This document shows positions 25,083 through 34,607 of a DNA stretch of 64,000 bases, one piece after another. The notes beneath the pieces were generated by a model that saw only the letters and a list, made by a program, of their open reading frames with translations, was not told where the DNA came from and searched no databases. Position 1 is the first letter of the stretch, and each line of letters begins with the position of its first letter. Made by a program: the position numbers and the translations under genes. This stretch comes from BJGV01 sp964194745. GTDB taxonomy: Bacteria > Pseudomonadota > Gammaproteobacteria > Burkholderiales > Nitrosomonadaceae. The DNA lies in contig OZ252054.1 in the NCBI GenBank assembly GCA_965248035.1, forward strand, positions 868,001-932,000, read 5' to 3'.

Positions 25083-25457
25083 ACGAATTTCCATAATACT
25101 ATTTGACCCAGGCACTACCGCCTTCCATTTAGAATTAGGGGTTTTAGACGAATGGTCAATTCCTCCCGTCCCCATGTAGTCGTTGTACCAAGAAACAAAG
25201 AGTAATCTACTCTGAGGTTTCTTGCAGTCATACTCATATACTGTCTTCACAGCAAAAGCCTTTTCTCCAGCCTTTATGTTTTTTATGTTCTTTGAGATGT
25301 TCGTCAAAGTCCACATTTTGGCTAGATTGCCTGATACGCGGATAGTGGCTAGGTCGATATATTCATTGGATTCTTTACCAGTTTGCACAAGCGTCCACTC
25401 CGCCATCGCACTACTGCTTACAATAGACAGTAGCATTATCAAAATAGCTTTATGCAT
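25059..25457 (-). CDS. Secreted Adhesin_E-like protein (paralogue 3)
   Basis: 132 aa. Signal peptide MHKAILIMLLSIVSSSAMA, then EWTLVQTGKESNEYIDLATIRVSGNLAKMW, with the family cysteines in YEYDCKK and the C-terminal WEFACGK. More diverged than the other copies, but it shares the leader end and the 3' end. First of the tandem family in transcription order; 11 bp separate it from the upstream small gene, so one operon is likely. Function unknown. Confidence 0.72.
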   Translation of the reverse strand: MHKAILIMLLSIVSSSAMAEWTLVQTGKESNEYIDLATIRVSGNLAKMWTLTNISKNIKNIKAGEKAFAVKTVYEYDCKKPQSRLLFVSWYNDYMGTGGIDHSSKTPNSKWKAVVPGSNSIMEIRWEFACGK

Positions 25458-25468
25458 GGTGACTTGTC

Positions 25469-25711
25469 TTATCTGTGAAGTTTTTTCATTTCTTCTTCAT
25501 CTTGTTCCTCGCGCTTCTGTTGCTCGTATTGACGCTTAAATCGTTGTTCTTTCTCTTCGTCGATTCTACTCGTATCTTCTTTTCGCTCTTGCTCAAACTG
25601 ACCTTTTGGAGTCAATAAGTCTGAACTGTCAAAGAAATTTCCATAAATTCCACTGGCGTAAACGTTGTTTGTTATAAGTAATCCAAACGCTAGAATAATT
25701 AAGGTTTTCAT
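25469..25711 (-). CDS. Small secreted charged protein
   Basis: 80 aa. Signal peptide MKTLIILAFGLLITNNVYA, then a hydrophilic, strongly charged, probably coiled C-terminal half (EQRFKRQYEQQKREEQDEEE). No family recognised. AGGATG precedes the ATG. Probably the first gene of the secreted-protein operon 25711-23829. Confidence 0.6.
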   Translation of the reverse strand: MKTLIILAFGLLITNNVYASGIYGNFFDSSDLLTPKGQFEQERKEDTSRIDEEKEQRFKRQYEQQKREEQDEEEMKKLHR

Positions 25712-25907
25712 TTTTTCATCCTGTCTGTATACCTAATCAATCGTACTCCGTCCGGGTTATCATAGAGAAAACCTTTTCTCATATGAAGTATATGCGGTTA
25801 CATAGCATTAATGTTGTTGGGACTATAACTATGTCTGAGGCACTCGATACTGCTGCTGGTGAGTTATTAGATCATCTGGCTAAAGAGTGAATTTATATTT
25901 AACCTGC

Positions 25908-26339
25908 TTATAATTTTCTTTGATCCTGCCCTCTTGGAATGACCATAAAGCCACGCACGTTCCAACCAATTACCCATGTAAACGCCCAAAGAAAAAAGAG
26001 GCCACTGATTACCCCAAGCACCTTTTGTCCTAAATCTTTTAGAAGTTGAGGCAACCATTGCCCATCTCTAGCTTCTTGCCCACATATATAAAGAGCCAAT
26101 GGATATTTAATTTCAAATTCCATCAGTTTGTCTCCGGCTATAGATTTTGTAACATCTTCCCCTTGTCTTTTAGCTTCGCTAACGAGTTCTACCTGCTTTT
26201 GTATAATCGGCATAGCTATAGCACAGTTTTCATAGATACTACGTCCATCATAAAAGGCCGCTGTACACCAACCAATTATCCAAACGACGGCGATAAATTT
26301 TGCAATTCGTCGCCCACCCTCAAATACATTGATTGCCAT
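25908..26339 (-). CDS. Hypothetical membrane protein with two transmembrane helices
   Basis: 143 aa. Hydrophobic helices near residues 14-30 (IAKFIAVVWIIGWCTAAFY) and 107-127 (VLGVISGLFFLWAFTWVIGW) flank a soluble loop with two cysteines (YENCAIA, YICGQEA). ATG 26339 has AGGGGA upstream; a longer in-frame start at 26411 would add 24 residues. No family recognised. About 200 bp without genes separate it from the secreted-protein operon. Confidence 0.6.
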   Translation of the reverse strand: MAINVFEGGRRIAKFIAVVWIIGWCTAAFYDGRSIYENCAIAMPIIQKQVELVSEAKRQGEDVTKSIAGDKLMEFEIKYPLALYICGQEARDGQWLPQLLKDLGQKVLGVISGLFFLWAFTWVIGWNVRGFMVIPRGQDQRKL

Positions 26340-26394
26340 TACATGTCCCCTTGATAACGTTACGCCATTATATACTTCATACCAATTTTGAACA

Positions 26395-26700
26395 TTAGAG
26401 TAAGTCTGCATTTCTCACCAGTGATGTAAAGCAGGTTAAAGCACTTATAGGATTGCGTAGGGCATGAGTTAAAGCTTCATCATAGTCTTCTTGGCTAAAG
26501 CCGTGATGGTCGCTTACCAAGAGAACCAACCGCTTCAACTCAGCTTCATGATGCAAGGAACACCGTGTTTCAACGTCAATCGCGGCTTGTTGCGTGATGT
26601 GCGCATGTTGCGCAACAGTCCTGCACACCTGCAACAGGTTTTGTTGCGTGTTGCATGTGCTAGGGGTTGCAACGTGCAACAAACTTTTAAGCCTGCTCAT
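26395..26700 (-). CDS. Hypothetical protein of integrated-element type
   Basis: 101 aa from ATG 26700, which follows CGGAGC. Hydrophilic, Cys- and His-containing (STCNTQQNLLQVCRTVAQHAHI). It resembles small unclassified proteins of plasmids and integrated elements only in flavour. Adjacent to the integrase fragment. Function unknown. Confidence 0.4.
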   Translation of the reverse strand: MSRLKSLLHVATPSTCNTQQNLLQVCRTVAQHAHITQQAAIDVETRCSLHHEAELKRLVLLVSDHHGFSQEDYDEALTHALRNPISALTCFTSLVRNADLL

Positions 26701-26774
26701 TGGTATGCTCCGTTTGTCCTTACCAAAGCCATGTAATTTGACTGTCACCCCAATTTTTTCACGCCCTATTTCGA

Positions 26775-26942
26775 TTACCTTGTCAGATAACTTTTGTCAC
26801 ACTTTTCTCTACGCTTATATCTAAACACCCATGATCTGGAGCCACTATCACGTACCCTTAAATATAGATTTCCACCGTCGGCATGAAACCCAGCAGAAAG
26901 AGTGTTAATCTGTCTTGACGTTAATAATTTGATCTTTGCCAT
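26775..26942 (-). pseudogene. Tyrosine-recombinase integrase, N-terminal fragment
   Basis: MAKIKLLTSRQINTLSAG then GGNLYLRVRDSGSRSWVFRYKRR is the arm-DNA-binding N-terminus (DUF4102 type) of P4-like integrases. The frame stops after about 55 residues. A short following segment in another frame reads KVIEIG (about 26764-26781), which resembles the next conserved strand, so an insertion or frameshift may have broken the gene. The catalytic domain is absent. GGAGG precedes ATG 26942. A relic of an integrated element. Confidence 0.7.
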
Positions 26943-27208
26943 AAAACCTCCGCCAACGTATTTAGTCTTACCATTCGTCTTACCGTAAAGCATGGATTTA
27001 GACGTTTTATGGCGGACGCTAACGAACAAGTAAAGTTTTAATAGCCTTTGATATAAGGGGTTATGTGGATATTACCGGATTGCTACGAACGTGTATTCGG
27101 GGGAGTCTAGCTCATCCGACTAGAGCACTTGGTTTGGTAATGGTTTTTATTTGTTTTTTCTCTGTAGCGGCTGAAATTAAATTACCCCTAAGTGGGAAGG
27201 AGGAAAAA

Positions 27209-27682
27209 ATGGTGACACTAACATCAAAATCTTTTCTTCAAAATGGAGAAATTCCTATTCACCATACTTGTGATGGCCAAGATATTTCTCCGCAGTTATC
27301 CTGGACTGAAGTGCCTGCAGGTACAAAGAGCTTGGTTTTAATCGTCGATGATCCGGATGCTCCTGATCCTGCAGATCCTAAAATGACCTGGGTGCACTGG
27401 GTACTGTACAACATTCCACTCAATATCAGCGGCCTGCCTGAAGGTGTTACGGGAGAAGGGCTTCCTTCAGGAACCTTGGAGGGGATTAACGACTGGAAGC
27501 GTACGGGATACGGAGGACCGTGCCCACCAATTGGCACTCACCGCTATTTTCATAAACTCTACGCTATAGATGCTGTGCTGCCAGACTTGAAACATCCCAC
27601 CAAAGCAACGCTGGAAGAAGCAATGCAAGACCACATTATTGCACATTTTGAACTAATTGGGCGCTATCGGCGCAGTCATTGA
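27209..27682 (+). CDS. YbhB/YbcL family (PEBP, Raf kinase inhibitor-like) protein
   Basis: 157 aa. Phosphatidylethanolamine-binding protein fold: SPQLSWTEVPAGTKSLVLIVDDPDAP, TWVHWVLYNIP, GPCPPIGTHRYFHKLYA. The conserved DPDAP and GxHRY ligand-pocket motifs are present. ATG 27209 follows GGAAGGAGG; upstream in-frame codons back to 27065, including a hydrophobic stretch, lack a ribosome site. Cytoplasmic in this form. Biological role of bacterial PEBPs is unclear. Confidence 0.88.
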   Translation: MVTLTSKSFLQNGEIPIHHTCDGQDISPQLSWTEVPAGTKSLVLIVDDPDAPDPADPKMTWVHWVLYNIPLNISGLPEGVTGEGLPSGTLEGINDWKRTGYGGPCPPIGTHRYFHKLYAIDAVLPDLKHPTKATLEEAMQDHIIAHFELIGRYRRSH

Positions 27683-27826
27683 GTGCCCAAAAACGGTTAA
27701 TCTGAGAACTTATCCGTGATTAGAGTGGCTGGCTTTCTAACTAGCCTGCTTGTAGGTTCTGCAACTACATCTTTTAAGAACATTTAAATGCCAGGATGTA
27801 TTTTCATGACAGGGATACTTTAAGCA

Positions 27827-28366
27827 CTAGTTTGGAGGTGGTGGTGGATTTCCTGGAGGTGGCGGTGGAATATTATTTATCTTCTGATAACTGTTGCTGC
27901 TCCTGACTGGGTTTTCTATGACTTGACCGTGCACAGGCACACGATGGCCTTGTGCGTACATGCATTGTACATAGCTGTTGTCATAACGATGTTGACTCAT
28001 TCGTCCTGAAACACGTGCGTTGCCGGTTCCAATTAATCCTCCTGCGATTAGGCCACTACCTGCACCAACAGCGGCCCCGTATCCAGCGTGCCCGCTTCCA
28101 AGTCCAATAAGAGCGCCTGCTGCTGCACCGAGTCCTGTACCAATGGCAGCAGTAGTTGCCCCACTGGCTAGAGCAGATTGATTTGGTGTTACCCCGCCCA
28201 CTTGTTCATAAGCAAACTGTTTACATTGGTAATCGTCATTACGAAACTGATCGAAGTTTTTACCCGAACCTGGTAGAGCCATCACGCTGGGCCCTGAAGG
28301 TATGCTTGCACACGCGGTGAGTAGGGAGACTACCAATAGAGCCAATAATCGATGTATGTTAAACAT
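27827..28366 (-). CDS. Glycine-zipper lipoprotein
   Basis: 179 aa. Lipobox LLTAC places the acylated Cys near residue 19. A glycine-zipper region (TGLGAAAGALIGLGSG; GAAVGAGSGLIAGGLIG) likely inserts in a membrane. The C-terminus is proline-rich (PPPPPGNPPPPPN). Starts 10 bp after the GAR-protein stop on the same strand, so the two form an operon. Envelope location; function unknown. Confidence 0.82.
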   Translation of the reverse strand: MFNIHRLLALLVVSLLTACASIPSGPSVMALPGSGKNFDQFRNDDYQCKQFAYEQVGGVTPNQSALASGATTAAIGTGLGAAAGALIGLGSGHAGYGAAVGAGSGLIAGGLIGTGNARVSGRMSQHRYDNSYVQCMYAQGHRVPVHGQVIENPVRSSNSYQKINNIPPPPPGNPPPPPN

Positions 28367-28375
28367 GATTAGTCC

Positions 28376-29176
28376 TTACTGTGCAGTAGGCTGCGGGGCA
28401 ACTGGTAACCAGCCGTTTGGGCACTTTTTGACATAGGGATAATAACCCTCTGGGTTTCGGCAATAGTGCCAATAGTTGGACTGTGATCCTGTAGCAGCTT
28501 GCGCGCCGTCCTCTTTTTGAATGTACACAACGGGGGGAGAACCATAACCTCCGCCATAACCATAACCTCCGCCATAACCATAACCGCCGCCATAATAGGG
28601 CCAATATCCGCCATAACCATAACCCAGGCCATAACCTAGGCCAAAACCGTAGAAGGGCCACCATCCTCCATAGTAACCCCGACCATAGAAACCGCGACCA
28701 AAACCATGACCGCCCCTAAAACCATGACCGCCCCTAAAACCTCGGCCGCTTCCTCTAAAACCTCGGCCTCCGCTAAATCCCCGGCCTCCTCCTCTGGCAC
28801 CCCGTCCGCCTCTAAAACCCCGGCCACCACCTCTCATTCCCCGTCCACCTCTAAAACCTCGGCCTCCGCTAAAATCCCGGCCGCCTCTAAAACCTCGGCC
28901 TCCGCTAAAATCCCGGCCACCGCTAAAACCTCGGCCTCCGCTAAATCCCCGGCCTCCTCCTCTGGCACCCCGGCCGCCTCTTCTGGCAACTTGTAGCCCG
29001 CTAGCATAGGGTTGACCTCCACTAAAGTGGGACCCTCCAGCAAGCTGGCCGCCTACAGCATGGTGATCACTTCCACTACCATGCCCACCCCCGCTACGTG
29101 CTGCCGCCCATATTGAGCCACTTGTAATTGATCCAAGTAGGACGATGATAAGGCTCAGTAATTTGATCGTTTTCAT
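28376..29176 (-). CDS. Secreted glycine/arginine-rich repeat protein
   Basis: 267 aa. Signal peptide (MKTIKLLSLIIVLLGSITSG...IWAAA), a His/Gly/Ser stretch, then about 90 residues of repeats built on GGRGF, GGRDF and RGG, then a Gly/Tyr-rich segment (YGGGYGYGGGYG). The C-terminal tail (YWHYCRNPEGYYPYVKKCP then GWLPV) is a two-cysteine motif common in secreted proteobacterial proteins. ATG 29176 follows GGGGAGG. The repeats resemble RGG domains, which bind nucleic acid or phase-separate; that role here is inference. Confidence 0.8.
   Translation of the reverse strand: MKTIKLLSLIIVLLGSITSGSIWAAARSGGGHGSGSDHHAVGGQLAGGSHFSGGQPYASGLQVARRGGRGARGGGRGFSGGRGFSGGRDFSGGRGFRGGRDFSGGRGFRGGRGMRGGGRGFRGGRGARGGGRGFSGGRGFRGSGRGFRGGHGFRGGHGFGRGFYGRGYYGGWWPFYGFGLGYGLGYGYGGYWPYYGGGYGYGGGYGYGGGYGSPPVVYIQKEDGAQAATGSQSNYWHYCRNPEGYYPYVKKCPNGWLPVAPQPTAQ
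28720..28990 (-). repeat. GC-rich minisatellite encoding GGR[GD]F[SR] repeats
   Basis: Imperfect repeats of 15-18 bp related to CCTCGGCCTCCGCTAAA and CCTCGGCCGCCTCTAAA on the + strand. Longer blocks recur, for example the block around 28855-28890 and that at 28890-28925. Likely variable in length between strains. Confidence 0.75.
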
Positions 29177-29366
29177 ATCAACCTCCCCTGAAGAGTTATA
29201 TAAGGTTAATTTGGCCTTCCAACTACCTTGTCTAGTCAGCACAAGCCACCGCTTAGTTTTTTGTCCTTCATCTGTGACATGAGGTTACTTCTCGATGAAT
29301 GGATGACAGTGATATAACGCATTAAGGTCAACCTGGTTGTCATTTAACCCATCCAATCTGGTAATT

Positions 29367-29786
29367 TCATTCACGAATATTTGATTGTTTCTTAAATTCC
29401 TCCAGTTTTACAACTGGCTTTGGCTTCCACCCAGACTTGCGATGTTCGGCCACGATATCGGTGAAGATACCACCACGCACGTAGAATTTGGCAGTGAGGC
29501 GCATATATTTCGGGTTTACAGCGGCTACCATATCATCAAGAATGCGGTTAGTGACAGCTTCGTGAAACGTATTCTCGTTCCGGTAAGACCAGATATAGAG
29601 CTTGAGACTTTTAAGCTCAATGCATCTTTTGTCAGGGATATAATCAAGAATCAAAATTGCAAAATCCGGTTGTCCAGTTTTCGGGCATAGGCAAGTAAAC
29701 TCTGGAATTTCCATGTGAATATGGTAATCCCGTACCGGAGTAGGGTTGGGGAAAGTTTCCAATTTCTTCGTGGGCTGTATGGGCAT
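29367..29786 (-). CDS. queF: NADPH-dependent 7-cyano-7-deazaguanine reductase QueF
   Basis: Reduces preQ0 to preQ1 in queuosine synthesis. Short (YkvM-type) QueF, 139 aa from ATG 29786: the active-site Cys is in FTCLCPKTGQPDFA and the QueF signature in IELKSLKLYIWSYRNE. ATG 29786 gives the family length; the in-frame upstream sequence to 29888 does not look like QueF. First core gene to the right of the accessory region. Confidence 0.93.
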   Translation of the reverse strand: MPIQPTKKLETFPNPTPVRDYHIHMEIPEFTCLCPKTGQPDFAILILDYIPDKRCIELKSLKLYIWSYRNENTFHEAVTNRILDDMVAAVNPKYMRLTAKFYVRGGIFTDIVAEHRKSGWKPKPVVKLEEFKKQSNIRE

Positions 29787-29912
29787 TCTCTTATCTAGGA
29801 CAAATCGGTTAAAATATCTATCTTCTATGTGTGTGCTTTTCGAAAGTGTTTTATAAGGTTGTTTCTTTATCTCTCCATGCACGCCCAATTATAACTGGTT
29901 ACATGTAATAAA

Positions 29913-32900
29913 TTGCGTCTCTTCCATATCAAACTTGCTGGTTTTAAAACCTTCGTCGATCCCACTGATATCCCTGTCCCAAGTGGTTTAGTTGGGGTTG
30001 TCGGCCCCAACGGTTGTGGAAAATCCAATGTGATCGATGCAGTACGCTGGGTGCTAGGGGAATCACGGGCATCTGCTTTACGTGGTGAGTCCATGCAGGA
30101 TGTAATTTTTAATGGTTCCGCTAATCGTAAGCCGGTGGGACGTTGCAGCGTGGAATTGATATTTGATAACAGTTTAGGTAAGGCAGGAGGTCAATGGTCA
30201 AGCTATGCAGAAATTTCTATCAAACGGATATTGCAGCGGGATAGCGAATCAACCTACTACATGAACAATATTCACGTTCGGCGGCGGGATATCGCTGATG
30301 TTTTTCTTGGCACCGGCATAGGTAACCGTGGTTACGCTATTATTGAGCAGGGAATGATCTCCCGAATTATAGAAGCAAAACCGGAAGAGTTGCGTGTATA
30401 TCTAGAGGAAGCCGCCGGGGTTTCCAAATACCGTGAACGTCGCCGAGAAACCGAATTGCGTTTAGCCGATACCCACGAGAATCTCTTGCGTGTGAATGAT
30501 ATCTGTCAAGAACTGGAAAAACAGCTACAGCACTTAGATGGACAAGCCATGGTTGCTGGCAAGTTTAAGGATTTGCAGGGTCAACTGAGTACAGCACATA
30601 ATCTTTTGTCGTTGGCACGCAAACAGGAAGCGGCGACTCAACGTATCCGCGCAGAAAAGGGTGTTCAGCGACTGGAATTGGAATTGGAAGCAGAAACTTC
30701 ATGCGTTCGTGATGCAGAAAAGCGCTTGGAAGAGGGGCGTGTCCAACATTATGCAGCTAGCGACAGCTTGCATCAGGAACAGGGCGAGCTATATGCTGCC
30801 AACGCGGAAGTGGCACGTATAGAACAGCAGGCACAACATTTGCACGAGAATCTGCAACGCATAGAGCAACAAATCACAGCGGCCAGGAATCAGATTGAGC
30901 ATCATGAAGAGCAAGTGGGTAATTCTGCCGAGAGTTTAGATCGCTGGCGTGAAGAACTTGAACAGGCAAGCCAGACACTCGAAGTTGCTAAGGAAAAAGT
31001 TGCAGCAGAAAATGAGAAACTACCGCAGACGGAATCGGCTTTTCGTTTATGTCAGGAGAAGTTGAGTGAAATCCAGCGTAGCTTGCTCTTGACCGAGCAG
31101 ACCGAGCAGCTAGAAGAAAGCCATCGTACTCACGCCGAAAAAGCTTTACTGCAACTGGAATCACGAAGAGAAAGACTTCTTGAGGAGCAAGAAGCGTTGC
31201 CGCGACCCGATGATGAAGGGTTATTCCGATTGCAGAGAGAAGTAGAAAGTACTATGGCGGAGTTGAAACTAAAACAAGAATCGCTTGTACAAACTGAAGA
31301 TCAGTTACCCAATGCAGAAGAAGTCAAACATGAAATTACACGCGAAACGCAAGTGCTGGAGCAGCAGATCACCAAAACAGAGGCCCGGTCCTCCGCCTTG
31401 GAGCGCCTGCAGCATCGACTTGATGACAATGAGGGATTGAGCGAGTGGCTTACTAAACACCAACTAGACGCATTGCCACGTTTGTGGCAGAGCATCCAGA
31501 TTGAGAAAGGCTGGGAAGATGCACTGGAATCGGTATTACGCGAGCGACTTAACAGCTTGTCCCTTGAGCGGTTAGAAGTCGCACAGGATTGGGTGGGCGA
31601 TTCCCCTCCTGGAAAATGGACATTGTTCGAGGCAACAGCTACATCGATACAGAGGTCGAACGATGAGATATTACATGGCAAGGAGGGATGGAAGTCGCTG
31701 GAGTGGTATCTGACTTGTGACAACGCAGGGATAAAATCTGTGCTGAGTGAATGGCTGAGCGGAATTTTCGTAGTTGAAAGTATACAAGACGGTCTCTTGC
31801 AGCGAACAAAGCTAGCTCCCGGCGAAATGCTGGTGACGCGTGAGGGCCATTTTTTTACTCGTCATAGCCTTACGTACTATGCGCCCGACTCGCAACTGCA
31901 CGGGGTGCTGGTACGCCAGCGAGAAATAACCCAGATCAAGGGTGAAGCGGGAACGTTGGGGGTTAGCCTTACCAAGAAGAAATCTGCGCTGGTAGTAGCT
32001 GAAGAATATTGCAACAAACTAGGAACGTTAGTTTCACGCTTGCGTCTTGATAGTGAAAAACTTCAGCAACAGCATCATGATTTACAAATGCAGACATTGA
32101 AACTAACTCAATTAGCTGAACGATCAAGCCAGCGTGGTAACCAGATTTCAGTTGAACTGATGGAAATCAGGCAGCAGATCGATGTAGAAGCTTCACAGAA
32201 ACAAAGCGCCGAAACAAAGTTGATAGAATATCAAGATCAAATTCAGGTTTTGCAAGGACAAGTGCAACAGGAAAGGCAGGCAGGGGAGACAGCGGAGCAG
32301 TCTCTTAATATTCAGCGGCAACTTGTACAGAATGTAGTGAGGGAAATGCAAGAGGCTGCATTCTATGAAAAGACTTGTCAGAATAAAATTATCGAAGTAG
32401 AGAGTGCCATTCTTAGCATTAATGAGAATTTTGATACGCTCAAAGCTAATTTGGAGCAATTAAAGCTAGAGCAGGACAGTTTTGATGAAACAACGTTGCA
32501 CAATCAGCTACAGGAGTGGTTAAAACTACGTGAGCAACGCGAGCTTGTTTTGACAACAGCGCGCAGTACTCTGGGAGATGCGGCCAAAGGATTACAGGAA
32601 ATAGAACAGGAACGCATAACTTTCGAGCAGAAGCTGCATCCTCTGCGAGAATCTATAAGTCAGGCGCGCCTTAAGGAGCAGGAGGCACGCATTACCGAGA
32701 ATCAGTTTGGCGAACAATTAAAGGAGGCAGGAGCAAACGAGGAAGAGTTGCTTTTGGTCTTGGGTAAAACGCGACCTTCTAGATTACAGGCTGATATTAA
32801 TCAACTTAATACCGAAATTGATACCTTGGGTGCGGTTAATCTCGCCGCTCTGGAGGAACTGCAAGCATCTCAAGAGCGCAAGGCCTATCTTGATTCACAA

Positions 32901-33452
32901 TTGAAGGATTTGAAGGAAGCGGTAGAAACCATGGAAAGTGCTATTCGACGAATTGATCGAGAAACTCGTGAACGCTTGCTGGAAACTTTCGACAAGGTTA
33001 ATGTTCATTTAGATGAGATGTTTCCCACTTTATTTGGTGGTGGAAAAGCAAAGCTGATATTAAGCGGAGAGGAGATTCTTGATTCCGGCGTGCAAATCAT
33101 TGCACAACCACCAGGCAAAAAGAACAGCTCTATCCATTTGCTGTCTGGAGGAGAGAAAGCGCTCACAGCGCTGGCATTGGTATTCTCGTTGTTTAAGCTC
33201 AACCCTGCTCCATTTTGCTTGTTGGATGAGGTGGATGCTCCACTGGATGACAACAACACAGAGCGTTTCTGCGATTTATTAAGGAAAATGTCGAACCAGA
33301 CCCAGTTTGTATTCGTTAGCCACAATAAAATTACCATGGAAATGGCGCAACAATTGATAGGCATCACAATGCAGGAACAGGGTGTTTCGCGTGTAGTTGC
33401 GGTGGATATCGAAGAAGCCGTCAAACTCAGCGAAGTGGCTGAGGTGGGATAA
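29913..33452 (+). CDS. smc: Chromosome segregation ATPase Smc
   Basis: SMC protein of 1179 aa. N-terminal MRLFHIKLAGFKTFVDPT and Walker A GPNGCGKSNVIDA; long coiled coils either side of a hinge near residues 490-660; C-terminal signature HLLSGGEKALTALAL and Walker B FCLLDEVDAPLDD. It compacts and segregates DNA with ScpAB. The start is TTG 29913, the only start giving the canonical N-terminus. Followed 18 bp later by zipA, a usual betaproteobacterial pair. Confidence 0.96.
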   Translation: MRLFHIKLAGFKTFVDPTDIPVPSGLVGVVGPNGCGKSNVIDAVRWVLGESRASALRGESMQDVIFNGSANRKPVGRCSVELIFDNSLGKAGGQWSSYAEISIKRILQRDSESTYYMNNIHVRRRDIADVFLGTGIGNRGYAIIEQGMISRIIEAKPEELRVYLEEAAGVSKYRERRRETELRLADTHENLLRVNDICQELEKQLQHLDGQAMVAGKFKDLQGQLSTAHNLLSLARKQEAATQRIRAEKGVQRLELELEAETSCVRDAEKRLEEGRVQHYAASDSLHQEQGELYAANAEVARIEQQAQHLHENLQRIEQQITAARNQIEHHEEQVGNSAESLDRWREELEQASQTLEVAKEKVAAENEKLPQTESAFRLCQEKLSEIQRSLLLTEQTEQLEESHRTHAEKALLQLESRRERLLEEQEALPRPDDEGLFRLQREVESTMAELKLKQESLVQTEDQLPNAEEVKHEITRETQVLEQQITKTEARSSALERLQHRLDDNEGLSEWLTKHQLDALPRLWQSIQIEKGWEDALESVLRERLNSLSLERLEVAQDWVGDSPPGKWTLFEATATSIQRSNDEILHGKEGWKSLEWYLTCDNAGIKSVLSEWLSGIFVVESIQDGLLQRTKLAPGEMLVTREGHFFTRHSLTYYAPDSQLHGVLVRQREITQIKGEAGTLGVSLTKKKSALVVAEEYCNKLGTLVSRLRLDSEKLQQQHHDLQMQTLKLTQLAERSSQRGNQISVELMEIRQQIDVEASQKQSAETKLIEYQDQIQVLQGQVQQERQAGETAEQSLNIQRQLVQNVVREMQEAAFYEKTCQNKIIEVESAILSINENFDTLKANLEQLKLEQDSFDETTLHNQLQEWLKLREQRELVLTTARSTLGDAAKGLQEIEQERITFEQKLHPLRESISQARLKEQEARITENQFGEQLKEAGANEEELLLVLGKTRPSRLQADINQLNTEIDTLGAVNLAALEELQASQERKAYLDSQLKDLKEAVETMESAIRRIDRETRERLLETFDKVNVHLDEMFPTLFGGGKAKLILSGEEILDSGVQIIAQPPGKKNSSIHLLSGGEKALTALALVFSLFKLNPAPFCLLDEVDAPLDDNNTERFCDLLRKMSNQTQFVFVSHNKITMEMAQQLIGITMQEQGVSRVVAVDIEEAVKLSEVAEVG

Positions 33453-33470
33453 TGCATATGTTGAATAAAT

Positions 33471-34607
33471 ATGAGTGATTTACAAATCGGCTTGATCACC
33501 ATCGGTGTCGTGATAATTGGGGGTGTTGTTTTCTTCAATTGGATGCAGCAGCGGCGTTACCAACGTGGAACAGAAGATGCGTTTAAACAGAAGTATGAAG
33601 ATATTCTACTAGGGGCGGACAAGACTACTTCCGAAGGGGAGAGGATTGAGCCGCAACTCGGCAAGGAGATGCCAAAGGATTTTCAAGTAGAGCCAAGTGT
33701 AGAAGCAAAAAAGCCAATTGGGACTGAACAGCCAGTTTTGGAGCCTTTGGCTGCAACTACTGAGTCAATTAAACCGGTAGAAGTATATAGTAACGGCGTA
33801 GTAGATTATGTGGTGAGCATCAAATCTGAGACACCAATTGCAACTCCAGATCTGACAGAGATGTTGCAGAGGAAGTTCGATTTTGGAAAGCCAGTACGAT
33901 GGTTTGGGCAAAGAGATGTGGGTGCATTTTGGGAAGAAATCACTATAGAAGCTGATTTTAAGAGTGATTATACTGACCTAAGAGCCTGCCTGCAGCTTGC
34001 CGATCGCTCTGGCCCGATTAGTGAAGTCAGCTTATCCGAGTTTCGCGACATGGTGCGGAATTTTGCGGAATACGTAAATGCAGTTGCTGATACTCCTAAT
34101 ATCCAAGAGGCACATTCACGGGCAGAATTACTCGACCAGTTCTGTGCAGAAGTAGATGTCATGATCGGTATTAATATTCTCAGCAAGGATGGTGGAGCAT
34201 TTACTGGAACCAAAATTCGCGCTTTGGCAGAAGCATCCGGCTTCAAACTCGAGGGAGGGGGTGTATTTAGCTTTCGTGGGGCAAATGACACAGTTAAGTT
34301 TACTCTCAACAACTATGAGTCAACACCTTTTCTACCTGATAGCATTCGAACACTCACTACAAATGGTGTTACGTTTTTGCTCGACGTACCCAGAATTACA
34401 GATGGCGAAAGAGTATTCGATCAAATGACCCATCTCTCCAGGATTTTTGCAACCACCCTAGGCGGTATTATGGTAGATGATAATCGAACTCCATTAAGTG
34501 ATAGCGGACTAGATAAAATTAAGCAGAAGTTGAGTCGCATCCGAGCCATAATGAAATCACATGACGTCCCGGCCGGTGGCAAGATTGCGCTGAGGCTATT
34601 TGTGTGA
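33471..34607 (+). CDS. zipA: Cell division protein ZipA
   Basis: Anchors FtsZ to the membrane. 378 aa: N-terminal transmembrane helix (LITIGVVIIGGVVFFNWM), a variable charged linker, and a C-terminal ZipA FtsZ-binding domain (about 245-378). The context smc-zipA-ligA is diagnostic. Its stop is immediately followed by the ligA ATG. Confidence 0.9.
   Translation: MSDLQIGLITIGVVIIGGVVFFNWMQQRRYQRGTEDAFKQKYEDILLGADKTTSEGERIEPQLGKEMPKDFQVEPSVEAKKPIGTEQPVLEPLAATTESIKPVEVYSNGVVDYVVSIKSETPIATPDLTEMLQRKFDFGKPVRWFGQRDVGAFWEEITIEADFKSDYTDLRACLQLADRSGPISEVSLSEFRDMVRNFAEYVNAVADTPNIQEAHSRAELLDQFCAEVDVMIGINILSKDGGAFTGTKIRALAEASGFKLEGGGVFSFRGANDTVKFTLNNYESTPFLPDSIRTLTTNGVTFLLDVPRITDGERVFDQMTHLSRIFATTLGGIMVDDNRTPLSDSGLDKIKQKLSRIRAIMKSHDVPAGGKIALRLFV

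Noticed and set aside
25783..25890. Possible 35-aa gene on the + strand
   Set aside because: No ribosome site and no recognisable family; probably chance.
27101..27145. tRNA-like fragment (TAGCTCATCCGACTAGAGCA followed by TTGGTAA)
   Set aside because: The D-arm and an anticodon-like loop can be imagined, but acceptor spacing is wrong, the anticodon stem does not pair and no T arm follows. Not enough to call a tRNA or attachment relic.
28376..29176. Repeats resembling a CRISPR array
   Set aside because: The units are imperfect 15-18 bp, contiguous, without spacers, and code for GGRGF in one frame with a signal peptide. It is a coding minisatellite.
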